Shown piece after piece: positions 8,701 through 16,787 of a stretch of DNA of 64,000 bases. Under the pieces are notes generated by a model. It did no database searches and was not told the origin of the DNA. It saw only the letters and a list, made by a program, of their open reading frames with translations. The position numbers and the translations under genes were made by a program. Source of the stretch: Ottowia sp. (GTDB lineage: Bacteria > Pseudomonadota > Gammaproteobacteria > Burkholderiales > Burkholderiaceae_C); NCBI RefSeq assembly GCF_016703145.1, contig NZ_JADJCO010000002.1:434001-498000 (forward strand). The letters run 5' to 3'. The number at the start of each line of letters is the position of its first letter. The first letter of the stretch is position 1.

Positions 8701-8793
8701 GGAGACGTGACCGAGTGGCCGAAGGTGCTCCCCTGCTAAGGGAGTATGGGGTGTAGAGCCTCATCGAGGGTTCGAATCCCTCCGTCTCCGCCA
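8701..8793 (+). tRNA. tRNA-Ser(GCU)
   Basis: A 93-nt class II tRNA including an encoded CCA (8791-8793). Acceptor stem GGAGACG pairs with CGTCTCC (8783-8789), discriminator G. Anticodon stem CTCCC/GGGAG encloses loop CTGCTAA, anticodon GCT at 8735-8737. The long variable arm is as expected for serine, and TTCGAATC forms the T loop. A CATAAT box near 8679 is a plausible -10. It marks the left border of the CRISPR-Cas region. Confidence 0.97.
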
Positions 8794-8827
8794 GCGACCC
8801 CAAGCCAGTTCGCTGATTTGAAACTTA

Positions 8828-8849
8828 AACCGCCTTACGGCGGTTTTTT
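8828..8849 (+). terminator. Rho-independent terminator after tRNA-Ser
   Basis: Stem AACCGCC/GGCGGTT with loop TTAC, followed by a run of T (8844-8849). Confidence 0.85.
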
Positions 8850-9010
8850 GTTTGCTGATCTCGAATGGTGTTCCGTGGATCGTTTGCGCTGCTTGGCGAG
8901 GTCAGAAGTGGCATCAGCCCTCCTGCCCGAATCCACATTGGTCGTTGTGTAAGTACATGCTGCAAATCATGTTCTACTTTCAGCCAACACCAAAACACGG
9001 CGAGGAAGCA

Positions 9011-9988
9011 ATGGAAGAGATTCGCGGGCGGGATCTCAAAACCATCTTGCATTCCCAGCGGGCCAACATCTACTACCTGGAGCATTGCCGCGTACTCGTC
9101 AACGGCGGCCGCGTCGAATACGTGACCGACGCGGGCAAGAAAAGCCTGTACTGGAACATTCCCATCGCCAACACCACCAGCATTCTGCTGGGCACGGGCA
9201 CCTCGATCACCCAGGCCGCGATGCGCGAGCTGGCCAAGGCCGGCGTGCTGGTGGGTTTTTGCGGCGGCGGTGGCACGCCGCTGTTCAACGCCAACGAGGT
9301 GGACGTGGAAGTGGCGTGGTTGACGCCGCAAAGCGAATACCGGCCCACCGAATACCTGCAGGCGTGGGTGAAGTTCTGGTTTGACGACGAACTGCGCCTG
9401 CATGCGGCCAAGCAATTGCAGACTTGGCGCTTGCAGCGGCTACTTGCTGAATGGAACACCCGCGCTCTGCGTGAAGCGGGCTTTGCGGTCGATATCCAGC
9501 GGCTGAAGGCACTGGTGCAGCAGTTCACGCCGTTGATCGCCAACGCGCCCGACGTGACGGCGCTGCTGACCGATGAGGCGCGCCTGACCAAGGCCCTTTT
9601 CAAGCTGGCCGTGGATGCCGTGGGCTATGGCGAGTTCACGCGGGCCAAGCGCGGCACCGGCACCGACGCGGCCAACCGCTTTCTGGACCATGGCAACTAC
9701 CTGGCCTACGGCCTGGGCGCCACGGCCACCTGGGTGCTGGGCCTGCCGCATGGCTTGGCGGTATTGCACGGCAAGACGCGGCGCGGCGGCCTGGTGTTCG
9801 ACGCGGCCGATCTGGTCAAGGACGCGGCCATCCTGCCGCAAGCCTTTCTGTCGGCGATGCGCGGCGATGACGAACAGCAGTTCCGCCGCCAGTGCATCGA
9901 GGCGCTCACACGCAGCGAATCGCTGGACTTCATCATCGACACGCTCAAGCGCATGGCCGCCGATACGGCGCGCATGGTGAACGCATGA
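9011..9988 (+). CDS. cas1: Type I-F CRISPR-associated integrase Cas1
   Basis: A 326-aa integrase that, with the Cas2 domain of the Cas2-3 fusion, inserts new spacers at the leader end of the array. Type I-F signatures include LKTILHSQRANIYYLEHCRV, GVLVGFCGGGGTPLF and SEYRPTEYLQ. Likely metal ligands are the Glu of YGEF (residue 208), the His of LHGKTR (253) and the Asp residues of VFDAADLVKD. ATG at 9011 follows GAGGAAGC and matches the usual I-F N-terminus; the frame is open further upstream but that part is not conserved. The stop overlaps the cas3 start as ATGA. Codon use is more A/T-rich than in the flanking core genes. Confidence 0.96.
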   Translation: MEEIRGRDLKTILHSQRANIYYLEHCRVLVNGGRVEYVTDAGKKSLYWNIPIANTTSILLGTGTSITQAAMRELAKAGVLVGFCGGGGTPLFNANEVDVEVAWLTPQSEYRPTEYLQAWVKFWFDDELRLHAAKQLQTWRLQRLLAEWNTRALREAGFAVDIQRLKALVQQFTPLIANAPDVTALLTDEARLTKALFKLAVDAVGYGEFTRAKRGTGTDAANRFLDHGNYLAYGLGATATWVLGLPHGLAVLHGKTRRGGLVFDAADLVKDAAILPQAFLSAMRGDDEQQFRRQCIEALTRSESLDFIIDTLKRMAADTARMVNA

Positions 9989-12900
9989 ACGTGCTGTTCG
10001 TCTCCCAATGCACCAAGCGCGCGCTGACCGAGACGCGCCGCATCCTCGACCAGTTTGCCGAGCGGCGCGGCGACCGCACCTGGCAAACGCCCATCACCCA
10101 GGCGGGCCTCGATACCGTGCGCAAGCTGCTGCGCCAGAGCGCACGCAAGAACACCGCCGTGGCTTGCCACTGGATTCGCGGGCGCGACCACAGCGAACTG
10201 CTGTGGGTGGTGGGCGATGGGCGACAGTTCAATGCCGAAGGCGCGGTGCCGACCAACACGACAACCAGCAATGTGCTGCGCGCCGAGGACGAAAGCGCCT
10301 GGCATCACCTGCCGCTGATGACGGCGCTGACCGCGCTCGCCGCCCTGATGCATGACCTGGGCAAGGCCACGCAGGCGTTCCAGGATCGCCTGAAAAACCC
10401 CGGCCTGCGCGAGCGCAACCACTATCGGCATGAATGGGTGTCGGTGCGGCTGTTTCAGGCGTTCGTGGGCGGCGATGACGATGCGGGCTGGCTGCGACGG
10501 CTGGCCGATGACGGTTTGGATGCCAAGGCGTTCGAGGCGCACTGGCTGGGGCGCTTGCTGCGTGACGGCATGGATGAACCGCAGGCGCAGAACCTTCTGC
10601 CATTCGCCGCCATGCCGCCGCTGGCGCAAGCCGTGGCCTGGCTGGTGTTGACCCACCACCGCCTGCCCTGCATGCCGGTACGGCAAAAGGACGGCAGCAG
10701 CGACGACGACATCGACCAGCCGCAATATCGCTGGTGCCGTTTTGGCGCCCACCCCAGCTTTGTGAACGCGGCCGATCTGCAAGGGCTGCTGCAGCGCATC
10801 AGCGCCGACTGGAATGAACCCCGCGAAGTCACCCCTGCCGCCACGGTGCGCGCGCATTGGGCGTTTCCGCATGGCTTGCCCGTCACGCAGCCGCTTTGGC
10901 GCAAACAGGCCGCCCGCTATGCGCGCAAGCTGCTGGAGTCGGCGGCCCAACCCGCCAACGGCCTCGCGCTGCACGACCCGTTCGCCATGCACGTCTCGCG
11001 CCTGTGCCTGATGCTGGCCGACCACCATTACTCCAGCATCACGGATGAGGCACGCCGCCAGCCTTATCTCAACGACGGCTATCCGCTGGGTGCCAATACC
11101 ATCAAAAATGATAGCTACTTGCGCAATACGGACGCGGGGAAACGGCCGATTTTCAATCAAACCCTGGACGAACACCTGCTTGGCGTCCAGGCCCATGCCA
11201 CGTTGGTGGCGCGCTCGCTGCCCACGCTGGCGCGCAGCCTGCCCGCGCTGCAAAACCACAAGGGCCTCAAGAAGCGCAACAGCAACGCACGCTTTCAATG
11301 GCAGGACAAGGCGGCCGACCTCGCCGCCAGCGTGCGCCACCGCGCGTCCAGCCAAGGCGCATTCATCGTCAACATGGCCTCCACCGGCTGCGGCAAGACG
11401 CTGGGCAACGCCCGCATCATGAACGCGCTGGCCGATCCGGCGGTGGGCTTGCGCTGCGCCTTTGCCATTGGCCTGCGCACGCTCACGCTGCAGACGGGGC
11501 GCGTGTTCCAGCACGATCTGGGCCTGGGCGACGACCAATTGGCCATCCAGGTCGGCGGCGCGGCCAGCCGTGCACTGTTCGAATACTGGGAGCAGCAGGC
11601 CGAGGCCAGCGGTTCGGCTTCCAGTCAGGCGCTGTTCGACGAGGGCGGCCAAGTGCTGTTCGAGGGCAACGACCAGCACCCGCTGCTGCAGCGCCTGACC
11701 GACGATGCACGCGTGCGCGCGCTGATCGCCGCGCCGTTGCTGGCCTGCACCGTGGATCACCTCACCCCCGCGACGGAAAGCCTGCGCGGCGGTCGCCAGA
11801 TCGCGCCCATGCTGCGCCTTATGACGGGCGATCTGGTGCTCGACGAGCCCGACGATTTCGACATGGCCGACCTGCCCGCGCTCACGCGGCTGGTGCACTG
11901 GGCCGGGTTGCTGGGCTCGCGCGTGCTGCTGTCGTCGGCCACCTTGCCGCCCGCCTTGGTGGAGGGGCTGTTCCTGGCCTATCGTGCGGGGCGCGTGGTG
12001 TATCAGCGCCACCGCGGCGAGCGGCCTGGCGAGCCGGCCCATATCTGTTGCCTGTGGATCGACGAATTCCACCAGGTCGCGCTGGATTGCCCCGATGGGG
12101 CGGCTTTTCGCGCCAGCCATGAAAGCTATGTGCACAAGCGCGCGGCCCAGCTCGCCAAGGCCGAAGTGCGCCGCCGCGCCCGGATTGCGCCCTTGCCCGA
12201 AACATGGAGCGGTATGGACACGGCCGAGCGCCGCAGCGATTTCGCCCGTTTCGTGCTGGAGCGCGCATGGGACCTGCATCAGCAGCCGCAAAACCATGGC
12301 ATCGACCCCGTCAGCGGCAAGCGCGTGAGCCTGGGCCTGATCCGCATGGCGAACATCGACCCGCTGTTCGATGTGGCGCTGGCCATGGTTCGACAAGGGG
12401 CTCCCGCGCCCGGCGTGCGCGTGCATTTGTGCGTTTACCACTCGCAGTTTCCACTGCTGGCGCGCTCGGCCATCGAGCGGCAACTGGACACCGTGCTCAA
12501 CCGGCGCCCGGCGGCCGATGGTGCCGACCCGGTGTTCCAGCAGCCCGCGATCCGTGCACTGATCGACGCCAGCCCGGAGCAGGATCAACTGTTCATCGTG
12601 CTCGGCAGCCCCGTCACCGAAGTGGGCCGGGATCACGACTATGACTGGGCCGTGGTCGAGCCTTCATCCATGCGTTCGCTGATCCAACTGGCCGGCCGCG
12701 TGCGCCGCCATCGGCCGGGTGCCGTGGACGGGGAGAACCTGCTGGTGCTGGACAGCAATCTGCGCGCTTTCGAGCATTCGGGCGAGGCGGCATTTTGCAA
12801 GCCGGGTTTTGAGGTGGACAAGGGGCAGGGCACGACCGATGCGGCGCGGCACTTTCATCTGCGCTCACATCAATTGCAGACCCTGCTGGCCAAGCACACG

Positions 12901-13473
12901 GAAGGCGCGCCCGTCTGGCCTGTGGATGCGCGGGCGCGCATCGCGGTCGCCAAGGCGAACTTTCAGCCGGCCAAGCACCTCGTCGATCTGGAACACGCCC
13001 GCATGCACGACACCATGCTGCCGCGCGATGCCGCCAGCGCCGACACCACACCCGTGGCCCGCGCCGCCAGCCTGCATTGGGCCAGCGGCGAACACCTGTG
13101 GCTCATCGGCCTGCTGCCCCAGTTCCAGCGCTTTCGCCACGATCCGGTGCCGCGCGTGGATGTGGCCTTTTTGCCTGACGATGAAGACGAGCACCTGCGC
13201 CTGCACCGCGTGGCCGACGGCGAGCGGCGCGGCGACAAGCTCTATGTGCCGGTGGAAGAAAGCCTGCTGCACCGCTTGCCATTGGCGCCCGATGCGAAGG
13301 CTGGTGTGACGCCGTGGGCGCAGGTCGATCTATTGGAGCAACTGGCCGCGCTGGCGCAGGACAAGGGGCTGTCACTGTCCGCGTGCGCGGCGCGATACGC
13401 CACCGCCAGCCTGCCGGATCGCCAGCAGGGGTGGCGGTTTCATGAGTGGCTGGGGTTCACGGCCCGCAGGTGA
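9985..13473 (+). CDS. cas3: Type I-F Cas2-Cas3 fusion nuclease-helicase
   Basis: A 1162-aa fusion. An N-terminal Cas2-like domain (about 1-95, beginning MNVLFVSQCTKRALTETRR) works with Cas1 in adaptation. An HD nuclease follows with LMHDLGK (H123, D124), then an SF2 helicase with Walker A STGCGKT (about 466-472) and DEPD (620-623), and a C-terminal accessory domain. It is recruited to Csy-bound DNA and degrades the displaced strand. Around residues 372-391 (IKNDSYLRNTDAGKRPI) there is an in-frame insertion from copy 3 of the AT-rich dispersed element, just before the conserved LDEHLLGV. ATG overlaps the cas1 stop, so the two are translationally coupled. Confidence 0.96.
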   Translation: MNVLFVSQCTKRALTETRRILDQFAERRGDRTWQTPITQAGLDTVRKLLRQSARKNTAVACHWIRGRDHSELLWVVGDGRQFNAEGAVPTNTTTSNVLRAEDESAWHHLPLMTALTALAALMHDLGKATQAFQDRLKNPGLRERNHYRHEWVSVRLFQAFVGGDDDAGWLRRLADDGLDAKAFEAHWLGRLLRDGMDEPQAQNLLPFAAMPPLAQAVAWLVLTHHRLPCMPVRQKDGSSDDDIDQPQYRWCRFGAHPSFVNAADLQGLLQRISADWNEPREVTPAATVRAHWAFPHGLPVTQPLWRKQAARYARKLLESAAQPANGLALHDPFAMHVSRLCLMLADHHYSSITDEARRQPYLNDGYPLGANTIKNDSYLRNTDAGKRPIFNQTLDEHLLGVQAHATLVARSLPTLARSLPALQNHKGLKKRNSNARFQWQDKAADLAASVRHRASSQGAFIVNMASTGCGKTLGNARIMNALADPAVGLRCAFAIGLRTLTLQTGRVFQHDLGLGDDQLAIQVGGAASRALFEYWEQQAEASGSASSQALFDEGGQVLFEGNDQHPLLQRLTDDARVRALIAAPLLACTVDHLTPATESLRGGRQIAPMLRLMTGDLVLDEPDDFDMADLPALTRLVHWAGLLGSRVLLSSATLPPALVEGLFLAYRAGRVVYQRHRGERPGEPAHICCLWIDEFHQVALDCPDGAAFRASHESYVHKRAAQLAKAEVRRRARIAPLPETWSGMDTAERRSDFARFVLERAWDLHQQPQNHGIDPVSGKRVSLGLIRMANIDPLFDVALAMVRQGAPAPGVRVHLCVYHSQFPLLARSAIERQLDTVLNRRPAADGADPVFQQPAIRALIDASPEQDQLFIVLGSPVTEVGRDHDYDWAVVEPSSMRSLIQLAGRVRRHRPGAVDGENLLVLDSNLRAFEHSGEAAFCKPGFEVDKGQGTTDAARHFHLRSHQLQTLLAKHTEGAPVWPVDARARIAVAKANFQPAKHLVDLEHARMHDTMLPRDAASADTTPVARAASLHWASGEHLWLIGLLPQFQRFRHDPVPRVDVAFLPDDEDEHLRLHRVADGERRGDKLYVPVEESLLHRLPLAPDAKAGVTPWAQVDLLEQLAALAQDKGLSLSACAARYATASLPDRQQGWRFHEWLGFTARR
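11101..11158 (+). repeat. AT-rich dispersed element, copy 3 (in frame inside cas3)
   Basis: Plus-strand core AAAATGATAGCTACTTGCGC followed by AATACGGACGCGGGGAAACG and TTTTCAAT. It preserves the cas3 frame. Confidence 0.75.
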
Positions 13474-13478
13474 GGGTG

Positions 13479-13790
13479 TCATGCGGGATGCAACTGCATG
13501 GGATGCACCGCCATCACCGCCGCCTGCAACTCCTCGTCCAGCTCCGCCGTGCGCAGGTCGTAGGCGGTTTGCAGGTTCAGCCAAGACTGCGCATCGCCAC
13601 CAAAAAAGCGGCTCAGTCGCAGGGCGGTGTCGGCAGTCACGCCACGCCGCTCCAGAACGATGTCATTGATGCGTGAAGCTGGCACATGCAATTGCTTCGC
13701 CAGCGCGTTGGCGCTCATGTCCGTGGGCTTGAGGTAGTCCTCGCGCAGAACTTCGCCCGGGTGGACAGGGCGCATGCCGTCCTTGAACAT
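13479..13790 (-). CDS. higA: HigA-family antitoxin (XRE helix-turn-helix)
   Basis: A 103-aa antitoxin of the HigA/VapI class with one XRE HTH: the family opening MRPVHPGEVLREDYLKP, the recognition region MSANALAKQLHVPASRIN, and the typical tail FFGGDAQSWLNLQTAYDLR. It should neutralise HigB and repress the pair. ATG at 13790 is preceded by AGGAGA; the frame runs further upstream but without family similarity. It lies second after higB on the minus strand (79-bp gap), and its stop is only a few bases from the cas3 stop on the other strand. A toxin-antitoxin pair inside a I-F cas locus is unusual. Confidence 0.93.
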   Translation of the reverse strand: MFKDGMRPVHPGEVLREDYLKPTDMSANALAKQLHVPASRINDIVLERRGVTADTALRLSRFFGGDAQSWLNLQTAYDLRTAELDEELQAAVMAVHPMQLHPA

Positions 13791-13835
13791 GTTTTCTCCT
13801 GTGCCCCTCATTGCCGGGAGGCGCCGGTTTTTAAG

Positions 13836-13850
13836 CTGTCTATGCGGCAG
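13836..13850 (+). other. Cas6f-type hairpin in the higB-higA gap (plus strand)
   Basis: CTGTC-TATGC-GGCAG forms a 5-bp stem (one G.U pair) with a 5-nt loop, extended by an outer G-C pair, and followed by CGATGAAT. The array repeat has CTGCC-GCGCA-GGCAG followed by CTTAGAAA. The 3' arm, which Cas6f contacts and cleaves after, is identical. That it is a Cas6f site is inference. Confidence 0.4.
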
Positions 13851-13869
13851 CGATGAATGCTGTTCGGCA

Positions 13870-14151
13870 TCAGTGGTAATCCACGATTTCCACGTCGGCC
13901 ACCCCTTTCTCCGTCCAGACAAAGCACACGCGCCACTGGTCGTTGATGCGGATGCTGTGCTGGCCCTGGCGATCCCCGCTCAGCATCTCCAGCCGGTTGC
14001 CCGGTGGACTGCGCAAGAACTCCAGCGTTTGCGCCGCGTCCAGTTGCGCCAGCTTGCGTTCCGCCACGCTCTGGATGTTGGCGAAGCGGCGAGTCTTGCC
14101 GCTGGTGAACAGGCGCTGCGTTTCCGGGCACTTGAAGGAGAGGATCGCCAT
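13870..14151 (-). CDS. higB: HigB-family toxin (RelE/ParE fold mRNA interferase)
   Basis: A 93-aa RelE-superfamily toxin of the HigB/Killer class. It shows the family opening ILSFKCPETQRLFTSGKTRR, the core NRLEMLSGDRQGQHSIRIND and the C-terminal QWRVCFVWTEKGVADVEIVDYH. HigB toxins cleave ribosome-bound mRNA. It is first in the operon (toxin before antitoxin, the usual order for this family) and antisense to any transcript running from cas3 into csy1. A HigA-type palindrome lies 25-40 bp upstream of the ATG. Confidence 0.93.
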   Translation of the reverse strand: MAILSFKCPETQRLFTSGKTRRFANIQSVAERKLAQLDAAQTLEFLRSPPGNRLEMLSGDRQGQHSIRINDQWRVCFVWTEKGVADVEIVDYH

Positions 14152-14164
14152 ACGATGGATTCAA

Positions 14165-14191
14165 TTCTATACCGTTTACCGATATTCGGTA
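14165..14191 (-). promoter_or_regulatory. Candidate higBA promoter and HigA operator
   Basis: TACCGATATTCGGTA (14177-14191) is a perfect 15-bp palindrome (6-bp arms, 3-bp centre), with a further half site ATACCG at 14169-14174. On the minus strand a TATAGA box (14165-14170) sits just downstream, placing the palindrome over the promoter as expected for autorepression. Confidence 0.6.
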
Positions 14192-14193
14192 TG

Positions 14194-14208
14194 CTGCCTG
14201 TGCGGCAG
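14194..14208 (+). other. Cas6f-type hairpin upstream of csy1 (plus strand)
   Basis: CTGCC-TGTGC-GGCAG: the 5-bp stem is identical to that of the array repeat, with a loop of the same length; the 3' flank (AGAAGGGG) differs from the repeat handle. It lies 107 bp upstream of the csy1 ATG and next to the higBA operator. Recognition by Csy4 is inference. Confidence 0.45.
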
Positions 14209-14315
14209 AGAAGGGGTGAGATGCGAGAACGGCCACGCACATCATTTTCTGAACTGCTTTTCAGCATGCTACGCATATCATGGTATTGTATTTTCCTCAT
14301 AGCCAAGGAGGAGCA

Positions 14316-15713
14316 ATGCCAATATCCCAGCAACGCAAAGTACGTTGGCATGAGACGTTCATCGCATTCATCCAAGAGCGCCTGCACGCCAAGCTCGACA
14401 AGCTCAAGGATGACGACCCAAAGCGCGAGGCCAGGCGCGAGGAATTGCTGGCGCAGCACCAGCATGGCGTGTGGATTGAAGATGCCGCCCGGCGCGTGAC
14501 TCAAATCCAGGCCGTCACCCACTCCCTCAAACCCATCCACCCCGACGCGCGCGGCACCAATCTCTATGTGGAGCCGGGCCGCCTGCCGTCTCTCAATGAA
14601 CTGGGCAGCCATGCTTTGGGCCAGACCTTTGCTGGCGATGTCGTGGGCAGTGCCGCCGCGCTCGATGTCTACAAGTTTTTGAAGCTGGAAGTGGATGGAG
14701 TCAGCCTGCTGGCCGCATTGCTGGCGGACGATGAAGCGGCCGTGCAGGCCCTGCATGACGACCCCGAGCAGGCCAAAGCCTGGCGCGATGCCTTGGTGGG
14801 CCTCATGCAGCCGCGTGCGGGCGGTTCCAGTTCGCACACGCGGGCCAAGCAGTTGTATTGGCTGACGGGCAGTGACCCCTGTGCCGATGGCGACTATGAA
14901 CTGCTGGCGCCGCTGTTTGCCACATCGCTGTCCCATGCGGTACATGCGCAGATTCAGGAAGACCGCTTTGGCGACGTCAACAAGGCAGCCCGTGCGGCGC
15001 GGCGCGAGCGCAAGGCGCATGACGGTGTGTTCCATGACTACCCTGGTCTGGCCGTGCAGCGAATGGGTGGTACCAAACCTCAAAACATTTCGCAGCTTAA
15101 TAGCGAGCGCGGCGGCGTGAACTATCTGCTGGCTTCGCTGCCGCCCGTGTGGACGGTCAGCCCGGCACGCTTGCCCGTTGATGCCCATTCAGTGTTCGAC
15201 AAGCTGTTCATCGCCCGCCCCGAAGTGCGCCGGGCGGTGCGCAGCCTGCGCCAATTCCTGGAGTCCGACCCCGAGCCGAATCTGGAAACACGCCAGCGCC
15301 GCGAGGCCTATATCGACACGCTGCTCGATGAGCTGGTAACCCTGTCCGGCGAGTTGCAGCAAGTCATGCCCGCCGGTTGGACGTGCGCCAGCACGGACGA
15401 GGAAAAGCGTTTCCAGAAGCTGGCGCGTGCCGAGCAGTTGTGGCTTGACCCTTTGCGCGCCGAGCTGCCTCAAGAGGCCGACTTCGCGCGGGAATGGCTA
15501 TGGATGGACTGGCCCGCCGAGATTGGCCAACGCTTCGCCAACTGGCTGAATGCGCAGCTCAAAGGCAAGCTGCCTGTGGGCGATGTCGAGGCCCGCGAAT
15601 GGAAAAAAGCCTTGCTCACCGATGAAGATGGATTCGCGCAGCAATTGAGCGAACAGCGCAAACAACTGGACGCGCCACGCTACATCGCCGTCCGTGAGGG
15701 GGGCATGCCATGA
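14316..15713 (+). CDS. csy1: Type I-F Csy complex large subunit Csy1 (Cas8f)
   Basis: A 465-aa large subunit of the I-F surveillance complex; it binds the crRNA 5' handle with Csy2 and reads the PAM. Family features visible include HPDARGTNLYVEPGRLPSLN, VDVYKFLKLEV-like ALDVYKFLKLEVDGVSLL, and GGTKPQNISQLNSERGGVNY. ATG at 14316 has a near-perfect Shine-Dalgarno (AAGGAGGAG, 2-3 nt upstream). It starts the csy1-csy2-csy3-csy4 operon, separated from cas1-cas3 by higBA, so it needs its own promoter in 14210-14305 unless cas3 transcription reads through. Confidence 0.95.
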   Translation: MPISQQRKVRWHETFIAFIQERLHAKLDKLKDDDPKREARREELLAQHQHGVWIEDAARRVTQIQAVTHSLKPIHPDARGTNLYVEPGRLPSLNELGSHALGQTFAGDVVGSAAALDVYKFLKLEVDGVSLLAALLADDEAAVQALHDDPEQAKAWRDALVGLMQPRAGGSSSHTRAKQLYWLTGSDPCADGDYELLAPLFATSLSHAVHAQIQEDRFGDVNKAARAARRERKAHDGVFHDYPGLAVQRMGGTKPQNISQLNSERGGVNYLLASLPPVWTVSPARLPVDAHSVFDKLFIARPEVRRAVRSLRQFLESDPEPNLETRQRREAYIDTLLDELVTLSGELQQVMPAGWTCASTDEEKRFQKLARAEQLWLDPLRAELPQEADFAREWLWMDWPAEIGQRFANWLNAQLKGKLPVGDVEAREWKKALLTDEDGFAQQLSEQRKQLDAPRYIAVREGGMP

Positions 15714-16777
15714 GCCATGCCAACATCCCCCAGGCTCTCCTCGTCCTTCCCCGCCTGCGTGTGCAGAACGCCAATGCCATCTCCAGCCCTCTCACGCACG
15801 GCTTTCCGTCCGTCACTGCCTTTACCGGGTTGATGTGGGCGCTGGAGCGCAAGCTGGCGCAGGCCGATGTTCCGCTGCACCTGCACGCGGTGGGCGTGGT
15901 CTGCCACCACCACCAGGAACAGGTCACGCAGGGCTATGTGCGCAGTTTCAACCTCACTCGCAATCCGGTGGACAAGGACGGCAGCACAGCCGCCATCGTG
16001 GAAGAAGGCCGCATCCATCTGGAAATCACGCTGGTCTTCACTGTCTCGGAAAAATCTGCCACTGGCGTCGCGCCCACGCTGGTGCAAGGCGCCCAGGAGC
16101 ATAGGCAGCAATGGGCCGACGCGGCGGGCCGCGTGCTCTCGCAGATGCGTGTGGCGGGCGGCAGCCTGCTTCCCTCGCGCGCGGGGCCTGGCCGGCGTGT
16201 GCGGCCGTGGATGGAGCTGCTGCCAGACGATGCACAAAAGCGCGCCGAGCATTTCCGCGCATGGCGCCGCCAATGGCTGCCCGGCTTTGCGCTGGTGGGA
16301 CGCGACGATCTGCTGGCCGAGCGCCTGCGCACGCTGCAAGCCACCGACCGCCAAGCCACGCTGCTCGATGCCTGGCTGCATGCCGCGCGCTTCAACCATC
16401 AACCCGTCAAGCCGGAGGAGGGCAAGGCGCAGCCCGCCGATGGCAAGGTGCTTTGGGAAGACCCATTGCGCAAGCGTGGCAGTGGCTGGCTCGTACCGAT
16501 TCCTGTCGGCTATGCGGCGCTATCTGCCCGGCACGCGGCGGGCAGTGTTCTCAATGCCCGCGATGCCGCCGCGCCGCTGCGCTTTGTGGAATCGATCTAC
16601 TCCATGGGCGAATGGATCAGTCCGCATCGCCTCACGCATCTGGAACAGTTGCTGTGGCAGGCCGAGGCCGATGAAGCCAAGGGCCTGTACCGCTGCCGCA
16701 ATGGTTACCAGCCCGCGACTGACGCTGCACTGGACGAGGAATGGGATGACGACGAAGACACCTATGCCTATACCTGA
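15710..16777 (+). CDS. csy2: Type I-F Csy complex subunit Csy2 (Cas5f)
   Basis: A 355-aa Cas5-type subunit that caps the 5' end of the crRNA with Csy1. Start ATG overlaps the csy1 stop as ATGA. The N-terminus (LLVLPRLRVQNANAISSPLT) and the segment GFPSVTAFTGLMWALERKL are characteristic. The C-terminus is acidic (DEEWDDDEDTYAYT). It is followed by a 112-bp gap, the only one inside the csy operon, which is filled by an AT-rich dispersed element. Confidence 0.94.
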   Translation: MSHANIPQALLVLPRLRVQNANAISSPLTHGFPSVTAFTGLMWALERKLAQADVPLHLHAVGVVCHHHQEQVTQGYVRSFNLTRNPVDKDGSTAAIVEEGRIHLEITLVFTVSEKSATGVAPTLVQGAQEHRQQWADAAGRVLSQMRVAGGSLLPSRAGPGRRVRPWMELLPDDAQKRAEHFRAWRRQWLPGFALVGRDDLLAERLRTLQATDRQATLLDAWLHAARFNHQPVKPEEGKAQPADGKVLWEDPLRKRGSGWLVPIPVGYAALSARHAAGSVLNARDAAAPLRFVESIYSMGEWISPHRLTHLEQLLWQAEADEAKGLYRCRNGYQPATDAALDEEWDDDEDTYAYT

Positions 16778-16787
16778 TGCCGCTCAT

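Noticed and set aside
9706..12636. Very long open frame (976 codons) on the minus strand opposite cas1/cas3
   Set aside because: Antisense shadow of cas genes with strong GC bias; rich in His/Arg/Gln/Ala, no recognisable domain, no ribosome-binding site.
14152..14315. Canonical CreTA-type guard (repeat-like, short spacer-like, repeat-like)
   Set aside because: Only one good repeat-like hairpin is present here; the other is 340 bp away, so the known design does not fit.
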